Source of the DNA: Paractinoplanes rishiriensis
GTDB taxonomy: Bacteria; Actinomycetota; Actinomycetes; Mycobacteriales; Micromonosporaceae
DNA length: 64,000 nt
Direction: 5' to 3'
Assembly: GCF_016862375.1 (NCBI RefSeq)
Contig: NZ_BOMV01000054.1
Span: 1-64,000 of the forward strand
Shown: one piece after another, positions 26,438 to 34,770 of the stretch
How the letters are laid out: each line of letters starts with the position of its first letter
How positions within the stretch are numbered: position 1 is the first letter of the stretch
The notes under the pieces: generated by a model
The model's input: only the letters and a program-made list of their open reading frames with translations
Databases searched by the model: none
What the model was told of the DNA's origin: nothing
Position numbers and translations under genes: made by a program

Positions 26438-26995
26438 ATGACAGACGTGCAGCCGACGACCGATACTGAGCTCCCCGCCGAGGAGACGGGCCGTCCGGGC
26501 ACGCGCTCCACGCGCCGGTTCGTGCTGCTGGGCGCGGGCGCAGCGGGCGCCACCGCGGTCCTGGCGGCCTGCGGCACGAGCAACTCGGGCAACACCAACG
26601 GCGAGGACTTCAGCGACGAACCCGCCCCGGCCGGCAGCGCGGGCGCCGACGGCAGCGCGAGCGGCGGCGACTCGGGTGGCGGCGACTCGGGCGGTGGCGA
26701 CTCGGGCGGTGGGGGCGGCGCGCTGGCGCTGGTGGCCGACGTGCCCGAGGGCGGCGGCGTGATCAAGGGCGACCTGGTGATCACCCAGCCCACGGCCGGC
26801 ACGTTCAAGGCGTTCAGCAAGGTGTGCACGCACGCCGGCTGCGACGTCAGCAAGGTCGACGCCGGGGTGATCACCTGCCCGTGTCACAACAGCAAATTTT
26901 CCATCGAGACCGGCGAGCCGACCGCCGGGCCGGCCAACAAGGCCCTGGCCGAGACCAAGGTCGTCGTCGACGGCGACAACATCGTCAAGGCCTGA
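26438..26995 (+). CDS. Rieske [2Fe-2S] lipoprotein with Tat-type signal
   Basis: A 185-residue exported Rieske protein. The N terminus has STRRFVLLGAGAAG (twin-arginine motif) and a lipobox LAAC, so export by Tat and lipid anchoring are likely. A Gly/Ser/Asp linker with repeated GGDSG follows. The C-terminal Rieske fold has both cluster boxes, CTHAGC and CPCHNSKF, giving two Cys and two His ligands. It is an electron carrier facing the cell exterior; its partner is unknown and no cytochrome bc1 genes are nearby. It sits between uvrA and uvrC. Confidence 0.92.
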   Translation: MTDVQPTTDTELPAEETGRPGTRSTRRFVLLGAGAAGATAVLAACGTSNSGNTNGEDFSDEPAPAGSAGADGSASGGDSGGGDSGGGDSGGGGGALALVADVPEGGGVIKGDLVITQPTAGTFKAFSKVCTHAGCDVSKVDAGVITCPCHNSKFSIETGEPTAGPANKALAETKVVVDGDNIVKA

Positions 26996-27061
26996 TCCCG
27001 CTGACTTCCGGCCGGAGGCCCGACGCCGTGGCGGCGGCAACGGACCTCCGGTCGGACAATC

Positions 27062-27084
27062 ATGTCAGTCCCCCGCACTACTGT
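27062..27084 (+). promoter_or_regulatory. RecA-NDp/PafBC-type damage promoter of uvrC
   Basis: ATGTCAGTC (27062-27070), exactly 8 nt (27071-27078), then TACTGT (27079-27084). It departs from TTGTCRGTG at the first and last positions. The uvrC GTG at 27092 lies 7 nt after the -10, predicting a leaderless mRNA. The box includes an in-frame ATG that could be mistaken for the start. Confidence 0.65.
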
Positions 27085-27091
27085 TGAGGCC

Positions 27092-29077
27092 GTGCCAGAC
27101 CCGACCAGCTACCGGCCGCTCCCCGGGACCATTCCGGAGTCGCCCGGCGTCTATCGTTTCCGCGACCCGACCGGCCGCGTCGTCTACGTCGGCAAGGCCA
27201 AAAACCTGCGGAACCGGCTGAATTCCTACTTCGCCGACACCTGGTCGCTGCACGCCCGCACGCAACAGATGGTGACCACCGCGGCCAGTGTGGACTGGGT
27301 CACGGTCGGGACCGAGGTGGAGGCGCTCCAGCTCGAGTTCTCCTGGATCAAGGAATTCGATCCGCGCTTCAACGTGAAGTACCGCGACGACAAGTCGTAC
27401 CCGTTCCTCGCGGTCACCCTCAACGAGGAATACCCCCGGCTCCAGGTGATGCGCGGCGCCAAGCGCAAGGGCGTGCGCTACTTCGGCCCGTACTCGCACG
27501 CCTGGGCCATCCGCGAGACGCTCGACCTGCTGCTGCGGGTCTTTCCGGCGCGCACCTGTTCGTCCGGGGTGTTCAAGCGGGCCGGCCAGATCGGCCGTCC
27601 GTGCCTGCTGGGATACATCGGCAAGTGCTCGGCGCCGTGCGTCGACCGGGTCTCGGCCGACGAACACCGGCAGATCGTCGACGACTTCTGCGACTTCATG
27701 GCCGGCCGCACCGACACGTTCGTCAAGCGGCTCGAGCGCGAGATGCTGGACGCGTCCGCCGAGCTGGAGTTCGAGCGGGCGGCCCGGCTGCGTGACGACA
27801 TCGCGGCCCTGCGCCGGGCGATGGAAAAGCAGACGGTGGTGCTGGGCGACGGCACCGACGCCGACGTGGTCGCGTTCGCCGAGGACCCGCTGGAGGCGGC
27901 CGTCCAGGTCTTCCACGTCCGCGGCGGCCGGGTCCGCGGCCAGCGCGGCTGGGTGGTGGAAAAGGTGGAGGACCTCACCACCGGCGATCTGGTGCACCAC
28001 TTCTGCAGCCAGATGTACGGCGGCTCCGAAGGGGAGGGTGACGTGCCGCGCGAGCTGCTGGTGCCGGCCCTGCCCGACGACGCCGCGGCGCTGGCCGACT
28101 GGCTGACCGACCACCGCGGCAGCCGGGTGCAGTTGCGCATCCCGCAGCGCGGCGACAAGCGCGCTCTGATGGAGACGGTGGCCCGCAACGCCGGCGAGGC
28201 CCTGCAACGGCACAAGCTGCGCCGGGCCGGCGACCTGACCACCCGGAGCAAGGCGCTCGACGAGATCGCCGAGGCGCTCGGCATGGACACCGCGCCGCTG
28301 CGCATCGAGTGCTTCGACGTGTCGCAGATCCAGGGCACCGACGTGGTGGCGTCCATGGTGGTCTTCGAGGACGGCCTGGCGCGCAAGAGCGAATACCGCC
28401 GGTTCGCGGTGCGCGGCAACCCGGACGGCAGCGGCACCGACGACCTGTCCGCGATGAGCGAGGTGATGCGCCGCCGCTTCGCCCGTTACAAGGCCTCGGA
28501 GGCGCCGGTGCCGGCCGAGGAGGCACCGGACGCGCCCGGCGAGCTCCCCGGCATCGACCCGCTCACCGGCAAGCCGCGCCGCTTCGCGTACCCGCCGCAA
28601 CTGGTCGTCGTGGACGGTGGACAGCCGCAGGTCAACGCGGTCGCCGCGGTGCTGTCCGACCTGGGCATCACCGACGTGGCGCTGTGCGGCCTGGCCAAGC
28701 GGCTCGAGGAGGTGTGGCTGCCCGGCGACGACTTCCCGGTCATCCTGCCGCGCACCTCCGAGGCGCTCTATCTGCTCCAGCGGGTGCGCGACGAGGCCCA
28801 CCGGTTCGCCATCACGTTCCACCGGCAGCGCCGCTCCAAGCGGATGACGGCGTCCGCGCTCGACACCGTGCCCGGCCTCGGCGAGACCCGGCGCAAGGCG
28901 CTGCTGCGCCACTTCGGGTCGCTGAAAAGGCTGTCCGCGGCCACCCCCGAGGAGATCGCCGAGGTGCCCGGCATCGGCCGCCGCACCGCCGAGGCCCTGC
29001 TCGCCGCCCTCAACCCGGCCCTCAACCCGGCCCGTTCCAGCCCGGACGGAGCTGCTGGCACCGAGGATGATAAGTGA
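27092..29077 (+). CDS. uvrC: Excinuclease ABC subunit C
   Basis: A 661-residue UvrC, the nuclease making both incisions in excision repair. The N-terminal GIY-YIG domain has GVYRFRDPTGRVVYVGKAKN; the UVR domain that binds UvrB is at about 220-255 (ASAELEFERAARLRDDIAAL); the RNase H-like nuclease has CFDVSQIQGTD and VVDGGQPQV; the C terminus carries tandem helix-hairpin-helix motifs (VPGLGETRRKALLRHFGS, VPGIGRRTAEALL). GTG 27092 (VPDPTSYRPLPG) matches the start of mycobacterial UvrC; the ATG at 27062 would lie inside the promoter. A bulged hairpin follows the stop. Confidence 0.97.
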   Translation: MPDPTSYRPLPGTIPESPGVYRFRDPTGRVVYVGKAKNLRNRLNSYFADTWSLHARTQQMVTTAASVDWVTVGTEVEALQLEFSWIKEFDPRFNVKYRDDKSYPFLAVTLNEEYPRLQVMRGAKRKGVRYFGPYSHAWAIRETLDLLLRVFPARTCSSGVFKRAGQIGRPCLLGYIGKCSAPCVDRVSADEHRQIVDDFCDFMAGRTDTFVKRLEREMLDASAELEFERAARLRDDIAALRRAMEKQTVVLGDGTDADVVAFAEDPLEAAVQVFHVRGGRVRGQRGWVVEKVEDLTTGDLVHHFCSQMYGGSEGEGDVPRELLVPALPDDAAALADWLTDHRGSRVQLRIPQRGDKRALMETVARNAGEALQRHKLRRAGDLTTRSKALDEIAEALGMDTAPLRIECFDVSQIQGTDVVASMVVFEDGLARKSEYRRFAVRGNPDGSGTDDLSAMSEVMRRRFARYKASEAPVPAEEAPDAPGELPGIDPLTGKPRRFAYPPQLVVVDGGQPQVNAVAAVLSDLGITDVALCGLAKRLEEVWLPGDDFPVILPRTSEALYLLQRVRDEAHRFAITFHRQRRSKRMTASALDTVPGLGETRRKALLRHFGSLKRLSAATPEEIAEVPGIGRRTAEALLAALNPALNPARSSPDGAAGTEDDK

Positions 29078-29089
29078 ATCGGAAAACGG

Positions 29090-29118
29090 GCATCCGGACC
29101 GGCGGACCGGTCGGATGC
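29090..29118 (+). terminator. Hairpin after uvrC
   Basis: GCATCCGGACCGG pairs with CCGGTCGGATGC (12 bp with one bulged G), 13 bp after the uvrC stop. TAGGAT at 29128-29133, just beyond, may be the -10 of a separate rapZ promoter. Confidence 0.65.
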
Positions 29119-29186
29119 GGTCGGCCTAGGATGATTGGCTTCAGCCCGCCCGGCGAAGTGCGGGCGAAGCGACGCGGGAGGCGTTC

Positions 29187-30113
29187 GTGACGGAGTCGAT
29201 GCCGGAGTTCCCCCAGCCTCAGTTTCCCGAGGACGCGGTGGACCCGGACGAGCTGACCACCGACCTGGTGGTCGTGACCGGCCTGTCCGGCGGCGGGCGC
29301 AGCACGGTGGCCCGCGCGCTGGAAAACGTCGGCTTCTACGTGGTCGACAACCTTCCGCAGGCGCTGATGCTCGACATGGCCCAGCTCGCCTTCCAGGCCG
29401 GCGGCGCCGCCCGGCGTACGGCCATGGTGCTGGACGTGCGCAGCCGGGCCTTCTCCACCGACCTGGCCGGCGCGGTCCGCGCGCTCAAGGACCGGGGCTT
29501 CTCGCCGCGGGTGGTGTTCGTCGACGCCGACGACGAGGTGCTGATCCGCCGGTTCGAGTCGGTGCGCCGGTCGCACCCGCTGCAGGGCGACGGCCGGCTG
29601 GCCGACGGCATCGCGGCCGAGCGCAAGCTGCTCGAGGAGGCCCGCGACCAGGCCGATGTGATCATCGACACCAGCCACCTGAACGTGAATCAGCTGCGGC
29701 GCCGGGTCGAGGAGCTGTTCGGCGGCGAGGACGTCCGCAAGCTGCGGATCACCGTGCTGTCCTTCGGCTTCAAGTACGGCCTGCCGCCGGACGCCGACTA
29801 CGTTCTCGACGCCCGGTTCCTGCCCAACCCGTTCTGGGTGCCCGATCTGCGCGACCACACCGGCCTCGAGGAGGGCGTGAGCTCGTACGTCCTGGGCCAG
29901 GAGGGTGCGCACGACTTCCTGAGCACGTACGCGGGACTGATCGCGGCGACGGCGCCGGGGTTCGAGCGCGAGGGCAAGCGCTACCTGACCGTGGCCGTCG
30001 GCTGCACCGGCGGCAAACACCGCAGCGTCGCGATCACCGAGGAGCTGACCGCCCAGCTGCGCGACATGCGGCTGTCGGCCCACTCCTCGCACCGCGACCT
30101 GGGGCGGGAGTGA
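29187..30113 (+). CDS. rapZ: RapZ-family nucleotide-binding protein
   Basis: A 308-residue RapZ/YvcJ protein. The P-loop is GLSGGGRST, with Arg in place of the usual Lys, which is typical of actinobacterial members. It is followed by NVGFYVVDNLPQAL; the C-terminal domain has LSFGFKYGLPPDAD, VLDARFLPNPFW and GCTGGKHRSV. In E. coli RapZ is an RNA-binding adaptor for amino-sugar control; in Gram-positives its role is less clear. GTG 29187 has GGGAG about 6 nt upstream. The rapZ-yvcK-whiA order is conserved in Gram-positive bacteria, and the stop overlaps yvcK. Confidence 0.95.
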   Translation: MTESMPEFPQPQFPEDAVDPDELTTDLVVVTGLSGGGRSTVARALENVGFYVVDNLPQALMLDMAQLAFQAGGAARRTAMVLDVRSRAFSTDLAGAVRALKDRGFSPRVVFVDADDEVLIRRFESVRRSHPLQGDGRLADGIAAERKLLEEARDQADVIIDTSHLNVNQLRRRVEELFGGEDVRKLRITVLSFGFKYGLPPDADYVLDARFLPNPFWVPDLRDHTGLEEGVSSYVLGQEGAHDFLSTYAGLIAATAPGFEREGKRYLTVAVGCTGGKHRSVAITEELTAQLRDMRLSAHSSHRDLGRE

Positions 30114-31108
30114 CGGCGCCACCGGCCCGGCCGGTCCGGGTGGTCGCGTTCGGCGGCGGGCACGGTCTCGCCGCCACGCTCCGCGGCCTGCGGCACTGCG
30201 CCCGCGACGTCGAGATGGACATCACCGCGATCGTCACGGTCGGCGACGACGGCGGCTCCAGCGGCCGGCTGCGCGCCGAACGCGACGCGCTGCTGCCGCC
30301 CGGCGACCTGCGGCAGGCGCTCGCTGCGCTGGCCGCCGACGACCCTACCTGCAAGCGCACCGCGAGCCTGCTGCAATACCGGTTCGCGGCGATGTCCGAG
30401 GGCAGCAGCGCCGGCGACGAGTTGCTCGCCGGGCACGCGGTCGGCAACCTGGTGCTGCTCGGTCTCATGGAGATGCTCGGCGATCCGGTGGCCGCGCTCG
30501 ACCACGCCGCCGCCATGGTCGGCGCCCGGGGCCGGGTGCTGCCGATGGCCCGGCACGCGGTCGGCATCGAGGCCGACGTGATCGGCGCCGACCCGGACCG
30601 CCCCGGCGAGGTGGTCACGGTGCGCGGACAACACGCCGTGGCGGTGGCGTTCGGGCACGTCGAAGCGGTCCGGATCGCACCGGCCGACCCGCCCACCTGC
30701 CCGCAGGCGGTGGACGCGGTGCACACCGCCGACTGGCTGATCTTCGGGCCGGGCAGCTGGTACACCAGCGTGCTGCCGCACCTGCTGGTGCCCGGCCTGG
30801 CGGCGGCCATCCTGGCCAGTCCGGCGCGCCGGCTGGTCACGCTCAACCTGGCCACCGACAACGAGACCCTGGGCCTGTCGGTGGCCGACCACCTGGCCGC
30901 GCTGCAGTGGTATCTGCCCGGCATCCGGATCGACACGGTGCTGGCCGACGCCAAGTGGGTGGGCGAGCCGGAGCCGGTGCACCGGGCCGCGGAGACCCTG
31001 GGCGCGCGTCTCGTATTGGCACCCCTGGCCGTTGCGGACGGCAGCCCCAGGCATGATCCTGAGTCGTTGGGCGTTGCACTGGTGCCAGTATTGGGCGCCG
31101 CTCGTTAA
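30110..31108 (+). CDS. yvcK: YvcK/CofD-like (gluconeogenesis factor) protein
   Basis: A 332-residue protein of the CofD-like family. It has the N-terminal VVAFGGGHGLAATLRGL nucleotide-sugar-binding loop, VTVGDDGGSSGRLR and FGPGSWYTSVLPHLL. YvcK homologues affect cell shape and growth on gluconeogenic carbon and bind UDP-sugars. GTG 30110 overlaps the rapZ stop by 4 bp (GTGA), so translation is coupled. whiA follows after 57 bp. Confidence 0.94.
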   Translation: MTAPPARPVRVVAFGGGHGLAATLRGLRHCARDVEMDITAIVTVGDDGGSSGRLRAERDALLPPGDLRQALAALAADDPTCKRTASLLQYRFAAMSEGSSAGDELLAGHAVGNLVLLGLMEMLGDPVAALDHAAAMVGARGRVLPMARHAVGIEADVIGADPDRPGEVVTVRGQHAVAVAFGHVEAVRIAPADPPTCPQAVDAVHTADWLIFGPGSWYTSVLPHLLVPGLAAAILASPARRLVTLNLATDNETLGLSVADHLAALQWYLPGIRIDTVLADAKWVGEPEPVHRAAETLGARLVLAPLAVADGSPRHDPESLGVALVPVLGAAR

Positions 31109-31165
31109 GCACAGGCGTACTGCGGCACACACTGTTCAAGATCCGGCGCATGAGGTGACAACAGG

Positions 31166-32146
31166 ATGGCTATGACGGCAGCGGTCAAGGACGAGCTGAG
31201 CCGGGTCGACGTGCCCAAGCCGTGCTGCCGCCGGGCGGAGATGGCCTCGCTGCTGCGTTTCGCCGGCGGCCTGCACATCGTGTCCGGCCGGGTGGTGGTC
31301 GAGGCCGAACTGGACACCGGCGCGGTCGCCCGGCGCCTGCGGCGCGAGATCGCGGACGTGTACGGCTACCCCAGCGAGGTGCACGTGCTGGCCTCCGGCG
31401 GCCTGCGCAAGGGCAGCCACTACATCGTCCGGATCGTCAAGGACGGTGAGGCGCTGGCCCGCCAGACCGGTCTGCTCGACGTGCGCGGCCGCCCGGTGCG
31501 CGGCCTGCCCCCGCACGTGGTCTCGGCCAACGTCTGCTGCGCGGTGGCGGCGTGGCGTGGCGCGTTCATGGCGCACGGCTCGCTGACCGAGCCGGGCCGC
31601 TCCAGCGCCCTCGAGATCACCTGCCCCGGCCCGGAGGCGGCCCTGGCCCTGCGCGGCGCCGCCCGCCGGATCGGCATCACCGCCAAGGAGCGCGAGGTGC
31701 GCGGCGTCGACCGGGTGGTGATCAAGGACGGTGACGCGATCTCCGCCCTGCTCACCCGGATCGGCGCGCACGCCAGCGTGCTGGCCTGGGAGGAGCGCCG
31801 GGTCCGCCGCGAGGTCCGGGCCACCGCCAACCGGCTGGCCAACTTCGACGACGCCAACCTGCGCCGCTCGGCCCGCGCCGCGGTGGCCGCGGCCGCCCGG
31901 GTCACCCGCGCTCTGGAGATCCTGGCCGACGAGGCGCCCAACCACCTGACCTCGGCCGGCCAGTTGCGCCTCGAGCATCGCCAGGCGTCCCTTGAGGAAC
32001 TCGGCGCGCTGGCCGACCCGCCGCTGACCAAGGACGCGATCGCCGGCCGCATCCGCCGGTTGCTCGCCCTGGCCGACAAGCGGGCCCGTGACCTGGGCAT
32101 CCCGGACACCGAGGCGGCCGTCACCCCGGAGATGATGGCCTGCTAA
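31166..32146 (+). CDS. whiA: Sporulation transcription regulator WhiA
   Basis: A 326-residue WhiA. Residues 1 to about 210 form the LAGLIDADG homing-endonuclease-like scaffold (AAVKDELSRV, CCRRAEMASLLRFAGGLH, AWRGAFMAHGSL); the C terminus is the WhiA helix-turn-helix (LRLEHRQASLEELGALADPP, then GRIRRLLALADK). In Streptomyces WhiA works with WhiB to start sporulation septation; it is also widespread in Gram-positives. ATG 31166 has a weak GAGGT about 8 nt upstream. Its presence does not by itself prove sporulation. Confidence 0.97.
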   Translation: MAMTAAVKDELSRVDVPKPCCRRAEMASLLRFAGGLHIVSGRVVVEAELDTGAVARRLRREIADVYGYPSEVHVLASGGLRKGSHYIVRIVKDGEALARQTGLLDVRGRPVRGLPPHVVSANVCCAVAAWRGAFMAHGSLTEPGRSSALEITCPGPEAALALRGAARRIGITAKEREVRGVDRVVIKDGDAISALLTRIGAHASVLAWEERRVRREVRATANRLANFDDANLRRSARAAVAAAARVTRALEILADEAPNHLTSAGQLRLEHRQASLEELGALADPPLTKDAIAGRIRRLLALADKRARDLGIPDTEAAVTPEMMAC

Positions 32147-32204
32147 GCACGATCGGGTGGGGACCAGCGGGGCGGAACCTGACTGGTCCGCCCGGCGGGA
32201 CGGC

Positions 32205-32236
32205 CGCATGGCCGCAGCGCGCGCTGCGGCCATGCG
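32205..32236. terminator. Perfect 32-bp palindrome after whiA
   Basis: The 16-bp arms CGCATGGCCGCAGCGC and GCGCTGCGGCCATGCG abut without a loop. It starts 58 bp after the whiA stop, so it may end transcription, but the perfect symmetry would also suit a protein-binding site. It overlaps one copy of a dispersed repeat. Confidence 0.7.
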
Positions 32237-32254
32237 TGGCAGGTGGCCGCGCTG
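32219..32254 (+). repeat. Dispersed intergenic element, family B, copy 1
   Basis: These 36 bp match the reverse complement of 46191-46226 with a single mismatch. The shared sequence includes TGCGTGGCAGGTGGCCGCG. Both copies lie between genes. Confidence 0.88.
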
Positions 32255-32571
32255 TCCACCGGGGGAGTTCAGTTTGCCCGTACTTTCATGGCCTTGAAGT
32301 GGGGTTTTGATTAACTCGGGGTGACCGGAGTTGCGCACCGTGAGGTCACCCACCCGGCGCTCGGGGCGGGTGGTGGCTCGGATAGGGTCGTGGTGACGGC
32401 GACGGTGCCGGCAGCTCGGCCGACCCGCGCCGTGACGCCGCCAGTCAGGCGCGGCGCCTCCTCAGCCGGGCGCGGCGGCCGGACGCCCTTACGCCGGCCC
32501 AGCGACAGGTCGGCGCGCAGACCCTCCGCCGGTCGACTAAACCCGGCGGACCGAAACGAGGAGATCCACCT

Positions 32572-33567
32572 GTGACCATCCGGGTTGGCATCAACGGCTT
32601 CGGCCGTATCGGACGCAACTTCTTCCGGGCGGTACTCGCCTCCGGCGCGGACATCGAGATCGTCGGGGTCAACGACCTCACCGACAACGCGACCCTTGCG
32701 CACCTGCTCAAGTACGACTCAATCCTGGGCCGGCTGCCGCACGAGGTGAAGGCCACCGCCGACGAGATCACCGTGGGTGGCAAGACCTTCAAGGCGTTCG
32801 CCGACCGTGACCCGGCCAACCTCAAGTGGGCCGACGTCGGCGCCGACGTGGTGATCGAGTCGACCGGCTTCTTCACCGACGCCACCAAGGCCAAGGTGCA
32901 CGCCGACAACGGGGCCAAGAAGGTCATCATCTCGGCGCCGGCCAAGAACGAGGACATCACGATCGTGATGGGCGTCAACGACAACCTGTACGACGCCGAG
33001 AAGCACACGGTCATCTCGAACGCGTCCTGCACCACCAACTGCCTCGCGCCGATGGCCAAGGTGCTCAACGACACGATCGGGATCGACAAGGGTCTGATGA
33101 CCACGATCCACGCCTACACGCAGGACCAGAACCTGCAGGACGGCCCGCACAAGGACCTGCGCCGGGCCCGCGCCGCCGCGCTCAACATCGTGCCGACCTC
33201 GACCGGTGCCGCCAAGGCCGTCAGCCTGGTGCTGCCGGAGCTCAAGGGCAAGCTGGACGGCTTCGCGCTGCGGGTGCCGATCCCGACCGGCTCGGCTACC
33301 GACCTGACCTTCACCGCGGCCCGGGACACCTCGGTCGAGGAGGTCAACGCGGCGATCAAGGCGGCGGCGGACGGCCCGCTCAAGGGCATCCTGGTCTACA
33401 CCGAGGACGAGATCGTCTCGGCCGACATCGTCACCGACCCGGCGTCCTGCATCTTCGACGCCGGCCTCACCAAGGTGATCGGCAACCAGGTCAAGGTCGT
33501 CGGCTGGTACGACAACGAGTGGGGCTACTCGAACCGCCTCGTCGACCTGGTCAAGCTGGTCGGCTGA
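32572..33567 (+). CDS. gap: Glyceraldehyde-3-phosphate dehydrogenase
   Basis: A 331-residue type I GAPDH. The Rossmann start is TIRVGINGFGRIGRNFFRA; the catalytic cysteine is in SNASCTTNCLAPM; HDRRRARAA-type phosphate-binding and VGWYDNEWGYSNRLVDLV complete the enzyme. It oxidises glyceraldehyde-3-phosphate with NAD+ in glycolysis. GTG 32572 has GAGGAG 8 nt upstream. pgk starts 6 bp after the stop, then tpiA, giving the usual gap-pgk-tpiA operon. Confidence 0.98.
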   Translation: MTIRVGINGFGRIGRNFFRAVLASGADIEIVGVNDLTDNATLAHLLKYDSILGRLPHEVKATADEITVGGKTFKAFADRDPANLKWADVGADVVIESTGFFTDATKAKVHADNGAKKVIISAPAKNEDITIVMGVNDNLYDAEKHTVISNASCTTNCLAPMAKVLNDTIGIDKGLMTTIHAYTQDQNLQDGPHKDLRRARAAALNIVPTSTGAAKAVSLVLPELKGKLDGFALRVPIPTGSATDLTFTAARDTSVEEVNAAIKAAADGPLKGILVYTEDEIVSADIVTDPASCIFDAGLTKVIGNQVKVVGWYDNEWGYSNRLVDLVKLVG

Positions 33568-33573
33568 CGCGTC

Positions 33574-34770
33574 GTGAAGACTCTCGACGACCTGCTCGGC
33601 GAGGGTGTGTCGGGTCGGCGCGTGCTGGTACGCGCCGACCTGAACGTCCCGTTCGACAAAGCCCACCCTGGCGTGATCAGCGACGACGGCCGCGCCCGAG
33701 CGGTGCTGCCGACGCTGGTGGCGCTGCGGGACGCGGGTGCCCGCGTGATCGTCTGCTCGCACCTGGGGCGGCCGAAGGGTGCCCCAGACCCGAAATACAC
33801 GCTCCAGCCCGTCGCCACCCGCCTGGGCGAGCTGCTCAGCTCGCCGGTGATCTTCGCCTCCGACACGGTCGGCCCGGACGCTGCCGCCAAGGTGGGCGCG
33901 CTGGCCGGCGGCGAGGTGCTGCTGCTGGAAAACCTGCGGTTCAACGAGGGCGAGACCTCGAAGGACGACGCGGTTCGGGCGGCATTCGCGGCTCAGCTCG
34001 CCGGTTTCGCCGACTTCTACGTGGATGACGCTTTCGGCGCCGTGCACCGCAAGCACGCCTCGGTCTTCGACGTGCCGGCCGTCCTGCCGCACTACGCGGG
34101 CCGGCTGGTCCTGCGCGAGGTCGAGGTCCTCAAGAAGGTCTCGGAGAGCCCGGAGCAGCCCTATGTGGTCGTGCTCGGCGGCTCGAAGGTGTCCGACAAG
34201 CTGGCGGTGATCCAGGCGCTGCTGCCCAAGGTCGACAAGCTGCTGGTCGGCGGGGGGATGTGCTTCACGTTCCTCAAGGCGCAGGGGCACGAGGTCGGCA
34301 AGTCGCTGCTCGAGGCGGAAATGATCTCCACCTGTGCCGATCTCCTCGCGCAGGCTGATGGGCGGATCGTGCTGCCCGTCGACGTCGTGGCCGCGACGGA
34401 GTTCGCGGCGGAGGCCTCATCCGATATTACGGACATTTCAGGAATCCCGGCCGATCGGCTGGGGCTCGACATCGGGCCCAAGTCGGTGGCGCTGTTCGCC
34501 GAGGCGATCTCGTCGGCGAAGACGGTCTTCTGGAACGGGCCGATGGGCGTCTTCGAGCTGGCGCCGTTCGCGGCCGGCACCCGGGGCGTGGCCGAGGCCA
34601 TCACCAAGATCGACGGGTTCTCGGTGGTCGGCGGCGGCGACTCGGCGGCGGCGGTGCGCACGCTCGGCCTCGACGAGTCCGCGTTCGGCCACATCTCCAC
34701 CGGCGGCGGCGCCTCCCTGGAGTACCTCGAGGGCAAGAAGCTGCCCGGCGTCGAAGCCTTGGAGAAGTGA
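33574..34770 (+). CDS. pgk: Phosphoglycerate kinase
   Basis: A 398-residue PGK of normal length. Recognisable parts are RVLVRADLNVPFD near the start, VCSHLGRPKG, LLENLRFNEGE, VVLGGSKVSDKL, the nucleotide segment FWNGPMGVFE and the C-terminal GGGDSAAAV and STGGGASLEYLEGK. It makes ATP from 1,3-bisphosphoglycerate in the cytosol. GTG 33574 follows gap by 6 bp. The stop codon overlaps the tpiA ATG by one base. Confidence 0.98.
   Translation: MKTLDDLLGEGVSGRRVLVRADLNVPFDKAHPGVISDDGRARAVLPTLVALRDAGARVIVCSHLGRPKGAPDPKYTLQPVATRLGELLSSPVIFASDTVGPDAAAKVGALAGGEVLLLENLRFNEGETSKDDAVRAAFAAQLAGFADFYVDDAFGAVHRKHASVFDVPAVLPHYAGRLVLREVEVLKKVSESPEQPYVVVLGGSKVSDKLAVIQALLPKVDKLLVGGGMCFTFLKAQGHEVGKSLLEAEMISTCADLLAQADGRIVLPVDVVAATEFAAEASSDITDISGIPADRLGLDIGPKSVALFAEAISSAKTVFWNGPMGVFELAPFAAGTRGVAEAITKIDGFSVVGGGDSAAAVRTLGLDESAFGHISTGGGASLEYLEGKKLPGVEALEK

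Larger units (their letters stand above)
32147..32571 (+). promoter_or_regulatory. Intergenic region between whiA and gap
   Basis: This 425-bp gap holds a perfect 32-bp palindrome (32205-32236), a 36-bp match to a distant intergenic sequence (32219-32254) and then the gap promoter region. A -10-like TAGGGT lies at 32384-32389. The rest, up to the ribosome-binding site GAGGAG at 32558-32563, is GC-rich leader without a motif I recognise. Confidence 0.55.
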
